Shown here: piece after piece, positions 37,401 to 48,135 of the stretch
Layout: each line of letters starts with the position of its first letter
How positions within the stretch are numbered: the first letter of the stretch is position 1
From: Megalonaias nervosa
Lineage: Eukaryota; Mollusca; Bivalvia; Unionida; Unionidae
Length of the DNA stretch: 64,000 bases
Assembly (NCBI GenBank): GCA_016617855.1
Contig: JAECUM010001134.1
Span: 1-64,000, forward strand
Direction of reading: 5' to 3'
Position numbers and translations under genes: made by a program
The notes under the pieces: generated by a model
Seen by the model: only the letters and a program-made list of their open reading frames with translations
Database searches by the model: none
Told to the model about the DNA's origin: nothing

Positions 37401-39779
37401 ACCCCTGGGGGATGTTGACCACTGGAGAAACTGAGGCTTGCATTACATTCTGCTGAGGAATAATCATTGTATTTCCTCCACTTGTCTGAGGAGAATTTAA
37501 GGCCAGCACAGTTTGCTGATTTGCCACACTAGAGGAAAGAATTGGCATAGTCTTGGTGTTTGTATATACAACTGAAGCATTGTGGCCTAAATTTGATCCA
37601 ACAGAATTCTGGGATTTGACACAAACAGTTTTTGAAGTCACAGGTCCAGAGACCTCTTTAATTCCAGTCCCTTTGGTAACTACAACTGCCTGTGACATAA
37701 TTTCAAAAGTTTGGTTCTCTTTTTTCACAATACTTTTTCCTGCACTTAATGTATCTGAAGTGTTTCTTTGTGATATGGGAAACTTTACTGATGATTCTGA
37801 TATCGGCACTGCGGTAGCCTTAGAACATTTCACTGATGCTCCTGTCATTGAATGCTGGAATACAGATGGGTTCACAACTTGTGGGATAATTATACTAGTT
37901 GTTTTGACATCTGATGGTTTCAAAGTTCCCAGCTGACTCTGCTGAAGGATGTTTGAACTGTTTGGAATCAAGCTATTAGGAAGCAGCCTGACTGGGCTCT
38001 GTCCGGACCTGCCGCCAGAACTTAAAGATATTCCACTGGGGCTACTACTAATATTACTTGTATTCATGGACTGCATGCCTATCTGAGCTAACAGCTGAGC
38101 TGCCCCAGGTTGGGTTACACCCTGCATCTGAAGCTGTGGAGTCTGGGGAACCATGAGTCCCTGAGGGGTCAAAACTCCTTGTAGGATTCCTTGGGAATTT
38201 ATCAGCACCTGTGGAGAATACTGCACTTGTGGTGTGGATATGTTCTTTGGCTGCTGTGCCACCTGGAGCAACCCAACACTGGTTGGAAGTAGGGTCCGAG
38301 TGGTGGTCAATGTTCCTGCTGTCTGAAGAGATACCTGTGCACTACCAACACTCTGCTCAAGTCCAGCTGCAGAAGGCTTAAAGGGAGACTTGGACTCTAC
38401 TTTAGGAGTTACTGGGATTGGATATTTCATGCTTTGTATTGTCTTTGTCACATTTCTTCTGGGCTGCATGGAAGGCAAAGTTACAGGTGAAGGCACTTTA
38501 ATGTTTGCTGTGGGCAAGGAGGTATTCACACTAGTAACAACAGCTTGAACTGCAGAGTCCAAGACAGCTTTACTGGGAAGTTTTATTAAAGGTGGAATGG
38601 TCTTTGCACCTGCAGCATTAGTTTGCATAAGAAGAGTGTTGAGCTTAGCTGGAGAAATAGTTGTCAGAACACAAGTTGACTGAACTGTTGTGGCAGTGGA
38701 TGGTGACAGAAGTGGCCTATGTGTAGATATCAGTGTTGGAGAAGAAAGTGACCCTGTTATGGTTGTAGCAGATGTAGATAATATCTGTTGTGTTCCAGGT
38801 TTCTCTTTGTCATCAAAAGATCTTCTCTTCAGTAGAAGATGTTTGACTGTAAGGTTGGTTGCATATTTACAAGGCTGCTTCACTAAATCTTTTTCATACA
38901 ATGTTACGACAACTGGTGCTGAACCCTCAGCATTGGTTAAAGTAGAACTGGAGACACTTGTCTCATCAGAACTTGGTGGGTCCTTTGACTTGCCTTCATT
39001 TGTGCCTGGGGATGAAATTCTGATAACTTTGGGCACCTGTTTTCCTGAACTATTTAAAGCATCTGTAGTAAGAATTTGTATGCTGGTGCCACTGGCTAAA
39101 GGGTTTGCACTCACTGAAGGTCCTGATATCATATCACTTTGGAGACCTCCTGGAAGACTGGACTTTTCTGGCAATACACCTGAGGACTCAGACGAGACTG
39201 CCCTAATAACAGGATTTACAACAGTAACTGAGGATGAAGCTGGGAGCAAAATATAACCCGTATTCAAGCCTACACTACTGGCAGTAGTTCTGCTAGAAAG
39301 CTGAGCAGTTGTAGTACTGGTCAGAAGCTGGCAAATGGAAGAAGCTGGCTGTGGAGAAATAACTGAAATGTTGCCTGAAGTCTGACCACCAAGGCAAGGA
39401 CTGATAATAGCTGCTTGACCTCTAGCACTCAATGAAACTGGGGGAGGTTCTGTAGTCTGGTCTGTCATGACTGTACCTGCAGCAGACTGATGAGCTGAAG
39501 AAAAGAGGGAAGTTGGGATGAACACTACACCCTGCTGATTGGGGCCGTATTGGACTTTGACACCTTTGGTTTTCATGAGCTGTTTGAGAACACTGAGTGG
39601 CAGACTGTTCACATTGGCCATGTAAAAGTTGTTCTTTGCTTTCTGCATTGGTGGAGAATGAAGAACAAGATGAGTTTTCTGAACTGTACTTTGTGGGGTC
39701 TGGGATGATACTCCTGCAGTTGCAGTAACAGTCTCTGGCAGCTTTGGTCGAATCTGGAGGTTAGCAGTCCCAAGAAGAC
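34453..39779 (-). CDS. Terminal exon of the large gene: 1774-residue Ser/Thr/Gln-rich region
   Basis: The acceptor is TTTTTTTTAG|GTCTTCTTGG; its first two bases complete a Ser codon (A+GT) from 42041. It runs 5.3 kb without a stop to TGA at 34453-34455. Near its start is LPLSVLKQLMKTKGVKVQYG, a compact motif with charged and hydrophobic spacing. Further on are long stretches rich in S, T, Q, P, V with repeated short Val-Gln-Ser phrases, typical of disordered activation regions. A second conserved-looking block, KITLFSIGGQLVTGQ to LTPKQIQETLAKIGKMTIPS, lies near 36160-36340. A third, VHFVLKPMISSTGYIVCP, lies near 34980-35035. Very low complexity elsewhere suggests only these blocks are structured. 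Antisense frames up to 188 codons are shadows. Confidence 0.85.
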
Positions 39780-42040
39780 CTAAAAAAAATTATATATATT
39801 CAGTATCTGGTGGCTTTTTGCTACATAATAAACATCGGAAATCTAAAGTTTCACAAGCTCAAATGTTGTACTCCCTGTGATTCTGGACTATAACCTTCAA
39901 GTCTTTCAATTTGACCACATGTTCTTTATCATATCTGCAAGATCTAATGCTGACAATTGACTGACAAATAACTATTTCAAATATTTGTTCATCAAAGTCT
40001 AATACTGGATACACAACACTGTGATATTTTATCTTGCCTCATGCATACATTATTAATGAGAAAACATTGCTGGTTACAATGCCCGACTTAATTTGGATAG
40101 TGCAAACATAAGTCTGTCCTTTTTATACAAGTGTCTTGTAAAGCTTTGTTTTAGTGTACTGTATAGAAACACAGAACCAAATGCAACACGATTTCTAATT
40201 AATATTTTCTTTATTTTCAATGAAGATGGACCAAAAATTGTTAATAAGAAGTTTGAAGCATATGAAGTTCAAAGACCAATTAAATGCATGCACAGCTGCC
40301 ATCCTTGGTTTATAAGTGTACCCCCCCCAACACATGGACTTCTCCTGCTTCTGCACTATTACTTTCATGTAACACCACAACAGTAAATTCAACATGTTCC
40401 ACTTTCAAAGTCAAACTAGATACAAAGATCAAACAAAGGTTAGATAAGCAAGTGCAGGCAATCGTTCTTTTAGTTTATTCTAACCTTCATTCCTACTTGC
40501 AAAACTCAGGATTGTTGTTTAAAGCCACCAGTGCAGTCATTATGAGGTATGACACCATAAGATGAGTGATGCCAGCATCTCACTGAGCTAGGACTGCTCT
40601 TTGAACTTCACCATCAGATAAGGCTAAGAAATATACTACAGGGTGTCAGCACCTTGTGACTCCATTGATAGCATCATAGGTTAACATGTTATTTTGAGTG
40701 TGGTGGCAGCAGAGAGACTTCCTGATAACTTCTATGGAAAGCATTGGCATGTACAATTGTGTAAAAGCAGTTGATTTCAAGCTGACAGAGATTATTTTAC
40801 ATACTAGCCATGAATCTGAGTTAACAAACTGACTTGGCCAAGCCATGCCCCTCAGAAAATTTCGCTAGCTTGACCAACAATTTCACCTGATCCAGATACT
40901 GGGCAATAGGATATGCTCAATGTTCAAAGAATCCTATTGTCTTTACAGATGGTCTTCTGTCTACTGGGTCTTTAAATTTATGGCTTACAGCAACTGCAAC
41001 ATCCATGAAAATTAGTACTCCTTGACAACAGTGAATTTGCAGTAACAGTCCTCAAAACAAATATATTTAACAAACAGTAACTGTAAATCCAAAAGTGTGA
41101 AAAAGAAAAGCTGAACTAAAGGAATGAACGTAATCACAGAATCATATAAATAATAGCTGAACTGCAATGCAGTTTGTGCATGAAAAGTAGATCACAATGA
41201 ACAATTCTTCTGATCTCCTGCAGTAGTAATCAGAATGAATCTAATGTTTCAGGACTGCAACAGTTTTGGAGAAAAGGAGATAATGCAAACACTTCACGCT
41301 GAAACCTATGGGAATAACAACATTCACCTTTGCGAAAGGGATACTGATCACCTATGATTATCAGGCAACATTAAAAGAGTACTGTAAATGGTACATTAAA
41401 TGTCAGCAACACATTTTAAAGTCCTTGATGTAGTGTCCTTGGTTATCAACCTTTGGACCCAAAATCAATTCCTTACCATATGTGTAAGCCATCCACAAAG
41501 TTTGGTCTAGGTCTGTCATGCAGAACTAATGGTACTGTGTGGAAACCATTTTTCTTCTTTTGGCCACAGTAGTCAAGACCTGTGATATTCTGACTTTACC
41601 TAAAGTACAAGCCATCCACAATGTCTGGTTATGTTATCAGGAACTGATGTTAGTATGCAGAACCCATTTTTATTCTTTCAGTCAGTGTCCTCAACCTTTT
41701 ATCTTTTTATCCCAAAATCGATAAGGTTTTTTTACCATATGAAGTGCAAGCCATTGACAAAGTTCACTAACTACAGATGTGGAGATCTTGAGTTATTGTG
41801 CAAAAACTACTTTTCTTTTTCAGTTAATGTGACCAAGAACTTTGACCCAAAATTGATAAGTTTCCTTATCCCAAGAGCAAACCATCCATAAAGTCTGGTA
41901 ACTGCAGATGGAGGAGAACTTGAGTTATTGTACAGAAACCAAATTGGTAACAGATGGCTGGATGGACAAGGACACAACATAATACACTATGCCCTATGTC
42001 AGGCATATAACAAATATAACAGCACTGCCTCTTTGCATAC
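39780..42040 (-). other. Intron with family B repeats
   Basis: 2.26 kb. From about 41400 to 41990 it holds family B units (separate entry), ending within some 50 bp of the donor at 42039-42040. The rest is AT-rich with no exon found. Confidence 0.6.
41400..41990 (+). repeat. Family B element with ~130-bp internal repeats
   Basis: Four diverged units, each with CAACCTTTGACCCAAAAT-like, AAGCCATCCACAAAGT-like and ACTGCAGATG...GAGTTATTGTGCA-like phrases. They are followed by a terminal block GGATGGACAAGGACACAACA plus TAATACACTATGCC. The same terminal block and one unit recur at 45660-45960 in the next intron but one. It looks like a non-autonomous element with tandem core repeats and a unique end. 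Confidence 0.8.
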
Positions 42041-42755
42041 TTTTGGCTATGAGGGTCCCATGTCTGGTTGCTGCAGCTGTAGATGATAACTGTTCCATGG
42101 TACGCACTATACCCTGACCAGGAGAAGTCTTGGACAGCAGCATCTGGATAGTGGGATGCTTGGAGCTGAGAAGTGAGTTGGACTGATTTGATCCTGCTAA
42201 AGGGGAACTTGTAGAAGATGTTGACAATTCAGTTTTTACCTTAATATGCTGACTGGGCAGTACTGAACTAGTCTGTAACAGCCTCAGACCAGGAGCATTT
42301 TCTGGATTTATTGTAGCTAGAACAGTCTGTCCACCTTGAGATGTTAGTACAATATGCCCACCCAACATGTTAGTGATAGGAACTCCTTTTAATGTCTGGA
42401 GTAGATTGGAACAATTTAATATCACTTTCCCAGGAGTCTGGGAATTTTCAGGTCTCTGAAGAATTGCTGGAATATGCGCAGACTCAGCATTTTGTTCAGA
42501 TTTAATTATGATCTTTGCTTTCTTTGGTGCGATCTGATCCTCCACATTATTTGGAATAATTCTTCTCTTTCTGATGCGACCTCTGGAACTGATGTCAGTT
42601 TCCATGTTAGAGTCATCTCCCTTTGATATAAGTCCCTCCTCTTGAGAGCCACCATCTTCTTCTTCCTCCTCATCCTCCTCAGTTTCTGTGTTCTCCACAG
42701 AGGATCCAGAATTCTCCTCCTCCATTTCCTCTTCTTCAAGGTCCCAGCCTTTCTC
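42041..42755 (-). CDS. Exon of the large gene: acidic N-part, basic patch, Ser/Gln-rich C-part
   Basis: The acceptor is TGCATTTTCAG|GAGAAAGG and the donor GCCAAAA|gtatgc, giving 715 nt (238 codons plus one base). The product starts EKGWDLEEEEMEEE, with a run of Glu/Asp to about residue 40. Then comes SSRGRIRKRRIIPNN with KKAKIIIKSE, a likely bipartite nuclear signal, followed by hydrophobic/Gln phrases like those of the terminal exon (TNMLGGHIVLTSQGGQTVLA). The frame stays open 47 nt into the intron, but only the phase-1 donor joins the next exon in frame. Confidence 0.85.
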
Positions 42756-43389
42756 CTGAAAATGCAGAAATTGTTTTCTTGAACTACATTACCAGAAAAT
42801 TTAAGAACCTTAAAGACTACTTAGGGCCAAGGAAATGGATGTGGTATCCAGAGACAAAATATAGCAGCCAATATAATAAACTAGATTTGTGCTTTTACAA
42901 AAACACGCATGCCTTCACTGCAGCCAAAAAAGTCAATCTGACAGTTACACGAAATTATGAAGCAGAAAGAATTGAAAAATTGACATATGGACACAAATAT
43001 GCCCATCAAATTTCATTTGTCTACACCAAGATTTTAATAAAATCATACTATCATGATAATATGGTTTTCATAAAAGTCTTTAAATGTTTTGGGTTTTTTA
43101 AACTGCTTTTGTGGCTTCAAAATCGAGCCAAGTTATGTACATATGCTTACAAACGTGCCTTCTACAGGTCAAGTGGTTTTTCTCAAGTCCAGTTAACATG
43201 CTTTTCAGCAAAGAGTCCAAGTCCAAAAAGTGCATAAAATATGTGAGTCCCTTGAAGGAACTGACACTCTCATGTCTGAAAACAATTTCCAGGAATTCAA
43301 GTCAAGATAATTTTTCTTTTCTTGTTTACTGTTAAGTGCTGAAACCATGTCTGATATTCTTGAACAAGATATTCTTCGCCAAAATATTT

Positions 43390-44310
43390 TTTTAAATTAG
43401 CCACTGTAGCAGCAATTTATAATGTAAGATCAGCACCATTTTCATCTAGAACAAACCAGACACTATCAGAAGACTCAAAGTGAAAACCAAATACTGATAT
43501 GACCATCCATGAAGGAGAATTAAGTGCAAGATTTTTTTATATGTTCATAATGGAAGCCATATTTTAGGTCAGACTAGCACTATTTTCATTCAGGACCAAT
43601 GTCTTTTAGATTCTGGTGAAACCTTTTGTAAATACGACTGTCCATTTAGGAAGAGTAGTAATAACTAGATTTTCAAGATGGCAACCTTGATGACCATAGT
43701 GGATGTCAGATTGGCACCATTTTTATTTAGTACAAACTGGATATCAGAGTAAGTCTTCTGGTGAAAACCCAATTTTGATTTGACTTTCCATCTATGAAGA
43801 GAGACAAGATTTTCAAGATAGTCTCTGTGGTGACGACACTGGATGTCTACACAGCATCATATTCAATTAGGACCAATTAAACAGCACAAGAAGTCCTTAG
43901 GTGAAAAGCCCATGTTGATAGAAGTAATGATAACAAGATGTTCAAGATGGCCACTCTGGTGGTCATATTTGATATCCAAGTGAAACCATTTACCTTTATG
44001 ACCAACAAAATAGTGTAAGTCTTATGGTTAAAACCAAATGAATTTCTACTCCTGATGAGTAACGGTAACAAGGTTTTCATAACAGCTGCCATGGCAGCCA
44101 TATTGGATATGAAATTGGCACTATTTTCCCTTAAGATCATCTAGATCTTGGGATGAATGAGAACATAAGTTTCATGGCGATCATCAAAGTAGTTTAAGAG
44201 AAGTAGCAATATCAAGCAAATTCTAACAGATGGATGTCAAGTGATAGACAATGGACAATACACCATCCCATAAGCTCTTCTGGTCTGTGACTTATAGAGC
44301 TAAAAACTGC
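43390..44310 (+). repeat. Family A element, fullest copy (six core units + terminal block)
   Basis: Core units with ~137-bp spacing are marked by CAGCACCATTTTCATCTAGA-like phrases near 43433, 43576, 43710, 43853, 43985 and 44117. Each also has AAGTCTTCTGGTGAAAACCC-, GAGTAGTAATAACTAGATTT- and TCAAGATGGCAACC-like blocks. The array ends in a unique block: AAGAGAAGTAGCAATATCAA, GACAATGGACAATACACCAT, CCCATAAGCTCTTCTGGTCT. A tandem core plus a fixed 3' block recalls the pearl/CvA elements known from bivalves, which are non-autonomous Helitron-like elements. No coding capacity. Confidence 0.85.
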
Positions 44311-44339
44311 TTTAATAGCCTGAAAATCTAATTAAATCA

Positions 44340-44503
44340 TCAACATGTGTATAACACGGCGGCCTTAGTCTGCATGTGGAGCCCAGGATCAAGTAATCAA
44401 CATAATTATAACAAGGCCTTAGTCTGCATGTGGAGCCCAGGATCAAGTCATCAACATATGTATAACAAGGCCTTAGTCTGCATGTGGAGCGCAGGATCAA
44501 CGC
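44340..44503 (+). repeat. 54-bp minisatellite, three copies
   Basis: Three near-identical 54-bp units contain GGCCTTAGTCTGCATGTGGA and GCCCAGGATCAAG (starts 44361, 44415, 44469). Period 54 keeps all frames open, which explains repeated artefact peptides on both strands. Confidence 0.95.
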
Positions 44504-44514
44504 ATTGTTTTAAA

Positions 44515-44825
44515 ATAAGTGACTTTGACCCCAAGGTCAAAGTGGTGAGCAAGTCTGTCACAGAATAAATTATCTTAGCTTCATAATGATTCATCCCAAG
44601 TATGAAGAAAAGCCTCAAGATTTTAAGAAATATAAGCAAATAAAAAAGAAACTTTAACCAAAAGGCTTAAGGAGATTTTCTATGAATGTGACACCAAGAT
44701 CAATGGGGTAAGCAAGTAGGCCACAGCATGAATTATTTTGGCTAAATAATGATTCGTCTCAAATGTGAAGAAAATCCATCAAGGGATTTAGGAAATATAA
44801 GCAAATAAAAAACTTGAACCAAAAC
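44515..44825 (+). repeat. Two diverged ~165-bp direct repeats
   Basis: Both units read CCAAG.TCAA, GGTAAGCAAGT or GGTGAGCAAGT, CACAG.ATGAATTAT or AATAAATTAT, TAATGATTC, ATGTGAAGAAAA, GAAATATAAGCAAATAAAAA. There is no coding potential. Confidence 0.85.
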
Positions 44826-44839
44826 TGTAATGTGTGTTT

Positions 44840-45143
44840 TCGATTTTTAATGTAGCTTTCACAATTTTAGCCATATCACTATGATCTCTGCAGTGTGGCA
44901 GTTTATAGTGATGTCTAAAACTGGAGAATCATCCCACAGACATGTAGCATCAGGTCCCACTCAGTCACATTATCCTGACACCAGGCTGACCAGTCCTAAC
45001 ACTAACCTCTTAATGCTGAGTGCCAAGTGAGGCAGCTGCTAGTACCATTTTTATAAGTCTTTGGTATGACTCAGCTGGGGTTCAAACCCCGACCTCTTGC
45101 ATCTGAGGCAGATGCTCTAACTGCTTAGACCATCAGAGTTGTC
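44840..45143 (-). mobile_element. tRNA-derived SINE (second family), copy 1
   Basis: Same organisation as the copy at 62806-63125. On the - strand there is a tRNA-like head with B box GGTTTGAACCC, one base off GGTTCGAACCC, then a conserved body including CTGCCTCACTTGGCACTCAG, TAGGACTGGTCAGCCTGGTG and AGGATAATGTGACTGAG. No clear target duplication was found. It is more diverged than copy 2. Confidence 0.9.
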
Positions 45144-45376
45144 TGGCTGAAGAATTATGGCTGACAAGAGAACTAATGATATACTAGAATTCCTGTAACA
45201 TATCTAACTTATTATGTCTAAATCATATATGTGAACCCCTAAAAAGTTTTGTGTGCTGATTAAAGGTAAATTGCTTTCTTATTATTGTGTATTTTCTTCC
45301 AGATACTGATTACACTTGTGTGTGCATCCCACTGTCATGCCTGTATTCTTTAACACCACGCTCATAATGTACACAC

Positions 45377-45541
45377 CTCTGGCTCCTCCTGAAACTCTTC
45401 ATATTCCTTCTGCATCTTGGTTCGTGCTTTTTCAGTAGCCTTGACCAATTTACCCTCCCATGGTTCCAGTTCAGTCAACAGGAATGAAAGGCGTTTGTGA
45501 AGCTCCACTACACACCTCTTTCGTGGAGGTGGCTTAATAAT
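45377..45541 (-). CDS. Exon of the large gene: conserved-looking helical segment
   Basis: The acceptor is TACCCACAG|ATTATTAAG and the donor CCAGAG|gtgtgt, giving 55 codons in phase 0. It begins IIKPPPRKRCVVELHKRLSF and continues LLTELEPWEGKLVKATEKAR, then TKMQKEYEEF and QEEPE. The segment is charged, heptad-patterned and compact, unlike the low-complexity exons around it, and probably a real helical domain. No known domain is assigned with confidence. Confidence 0.88.
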
Positions 45542-45659
45542 CTGTGGGTAAAAGTATTCCTGAATCAGGTAATTTAATCTAAACAGTCTCTTCTCAAAAT
45601 ATCAAATATTATCTATCTCATTTAAAGAAACATTTGAAAATACATGCCCATTATTCAAT

Positions 45660-45960
45660 TAAGCACTACATTATCCTTTGACCTTTTCAGCCCAATATTG
45701 TTCTTTTTTACTCCAAGTGCAAGGAATCCATAAAGTTTGATAACTGCAGATGTTGGACAACTGGAGTTACAATGAAGTAATGAAAATGGTAACAGACAAT
45801 GGATTAACAACATCATAATATAACATACTTTGCCTCGTGGTGGACACATACAAACACATAAAATATAATATACTTTGCCTCATGGTGGACACACAAACAT
45901 AAAATATCATCAAATATCTTATTTCAAGCTCTAATGACTCTAACACAAAGTAGATGAAGT
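45660..45960 (+). repeat. Family B element, short copy
   Basis: One core unit (CAAGTGCAAGGAATCCATAA, GATAACTGCAGATG, GAGTTACAATGAAG) followed by the terminal block GACAATGGATTAACAACATC and TAATATAACATACTTTGCC. The TACTTTGCCTCGTGGTGGAC tail itself is doubled about 50 bp apart. Confidence 0.75.
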
Positions 45961-46639
45961 TTGGCAACAGTTAATCCATGGAATCTTAGCATCAACTTTT
46001 CAGAACCTACAAAACCTGTTTAGAATGGACATGTTCATTAAAAGATAGTTATACTGCATCTTCCTACAAGTCTATAAATACTTGTGCATATCAGTCATAA
46101 TAAAAGTCCATAACGAAAAAAATGGTGTATTAATCCCTGCAAATCTGGGAACTTTTATAAAACTATAACCTTACAGGTCACTGGGCCCCCTATATTGTAC
46201 AAACGTGTGATATTATTATAGTCATAAACAAAACGCATCTGTTATATATGCACACCATAAAAATGTTTAATTAGACTTAAAAATCCACTTTTTAAATGAA
46301 AAAATTATTCAGCAATCTCTGTAAACAATTGGTAGTTTCCGCGTGCCAAAAAAGGATATGACGTACATTTATCCCTTCTATTCAACCTAGCCATTCAAGT
46401 ATTTAATTTACCCATGTAAATACCTATGTGATATATCTTACGATCGTGCTTTTTGTACAGCAAATATGGTGAACGGTGTTGCATATGGATGCAACCAAAA
46501 GAGTGATGATGGGAAAAAGGGTTCTTTCTTTTTCCAAAAGACCTTGTTTACCAGAAAAATATGTGGATTCAAGCTGTGGGATCGAATAGGGTGAGGGATA
46601 GGAAAGTTGTATCATTTATGCCGGATTATAGTCAATTTT

Positions 46640-46700
46640 GCCCAAAGACAATTCGGTCCAAGACAGTTCAGCCCAACTCGAAAGACAATTCAGCCCAACT
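46640..46700 (+). repeat. Short direct repeats of an AAGACAATTCRGYCCAA motif
   Basis: Three tandem-like occurrences: AAGACAATTCGGTCCA, AAGACAGTTCAGCCCAACT and AAGACAATTCAGCCCAACT. They resemble termini of some DNA transposons, but no partner end was found. Confidence 0.5.
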
Positions 46701-48002
46701 TAACAATAGTTTGAAAGTTCTTTTTCTTCAAACAACAAGTAGATACTATGTAAGATAGGTTTTAGGAATATGTTTTAGGAAACAAAAACTAAATTTAAAC
46801 AAACTATCTTGATATTCTTTCAAAGAAAATAAACATACTTCGTAATGTACATATATATGAGAGAAAACACAAACTGACATATCTTGCTCATTCTAATTAA
46901 AATATTTTTATACATGCTAAAAAAAAAAATAGATGCATCTGCACAAGGACATTCTCAATTTAAGTCTTCCGGTCAAATTATCAATAGTGATTTATAAAAC
47001 AATAATACTTAACAAATAATATTCTACAGAATACGTATACATTTTTCTAAGGGAAATGTACATGACATATTATAACAAATATATTTAATTTTAGGTTTCA
47101 GGTTGTAACACTGCTGCATATAATACACACTTGATTACACATGAAAGAGAGATAGAGAATAATGTTGAGCATTTTGTCAATGTTTAGTTGCTGCAATATG
47201 AAGCTCTTACCAGTTAATTTTATTGTTTGTTTTTATTTTTCAAGTTGTCTTAGTGTGTACGCACATAAATTGAATGCTTGTCATTACTAGTCAATATCAT
47301 TGATTATATTTGCTCCATTATTCCAAACAAATAAGAAAAGAAATAACTGTGTGTTGAATTTGTGCCCCTCCCCAATGCACGGTACAAAAATATTGATAAA
47401 CATACACTTATTTGAAAATAAAATGAAAGAAACTAACCTTGCATTGTTATCATTTATTCCTTCTTTTTTTCATCATGCGAAATTTATTACAGAAAAAAAT
47501 ATATCCACGAACTCTGTATATGTAACAGATGCGTACGCATCCTTACTGTAGTGTGTATCGCTTATGTCAAATAACAAAATTGCAAATGAGACGAAAATAT
47601 CACCCAATTGCTTGAAGGCACCTGCCATTCATGCATTATAAGTTACAAGGTGCAAACTGACCAAGATTGTACTGTATCCAGGTTACCTATACGACAGTAT
47701 CTCGCAAGCAAAAATCATTATTTTAAAATACATTCACTGTGAGTGCAAATGATAATATTTTCGCTAGCATGGGTTACAAAAGTATTATTAAAGCAAGTTA
47801 TTGTTGCATATACTATTTGCCCTGCAAATGTCAATTATGATTACAAATGGCAAACAAATAGAAGCCCGGGTGATGAATAAACGCAACTGGCAGTGAGCAA
47901 CAAACTCCTTGCTTAAACTTACCAACAGGATATCAAATACAAAGGTTATTTTATTACAAAGCAAACCAACCCCGGAAACTGACTTTGGTATCTTTTAAGG
48001 GT

Positions 48003-48135
48003 GCCGATTTTTTCTTATGAAGTCGGCTGACACAAGGAAGCCAAGTCTGGTTCCTTTAGATTCTTCTAAGTGTGCGGATTTATTTTTTTTCTTATAAAGT
48101 TGGCCGGCATAGGGAAGCCAGCATTGATTCCTTTT
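48003..48135 (-). repeat. ~70-bp direct duplication
   Basis: GCCGATTTTTTCTTATGAAG ... GGAAGCCAAG...TGGTTCCTTT recurs about 71 bp on as GCGGATTTATTTTTTTTC ... GGAAGCCAGCATTGATTCCT. Confidence 0.75.

Larger units (their letters stand above)
42756..45376 (-). other. Intron packed with repeats
   Basis: 2.62 kb containing a family A element, a 54-bp minisatellite, a ~165-bp duplication and a tRNA-derived SINE (separate entries). The first ~630 bp (42756-43388) show no recognised feature. Confidence 0.7.

Noticed and set aside
38690..39256. A 188-codon + strand open frame
   Set aside because: It is antisense to the 5.3 kb terminal exon, whose skewed codon composition leaves the opposite strand open. 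It has no splice context or domain.
44312..44568. Repeated-peptide frames on both strands
   Set aside because: They come from the 54-bp minisatellite, whose period is a multiple of three.
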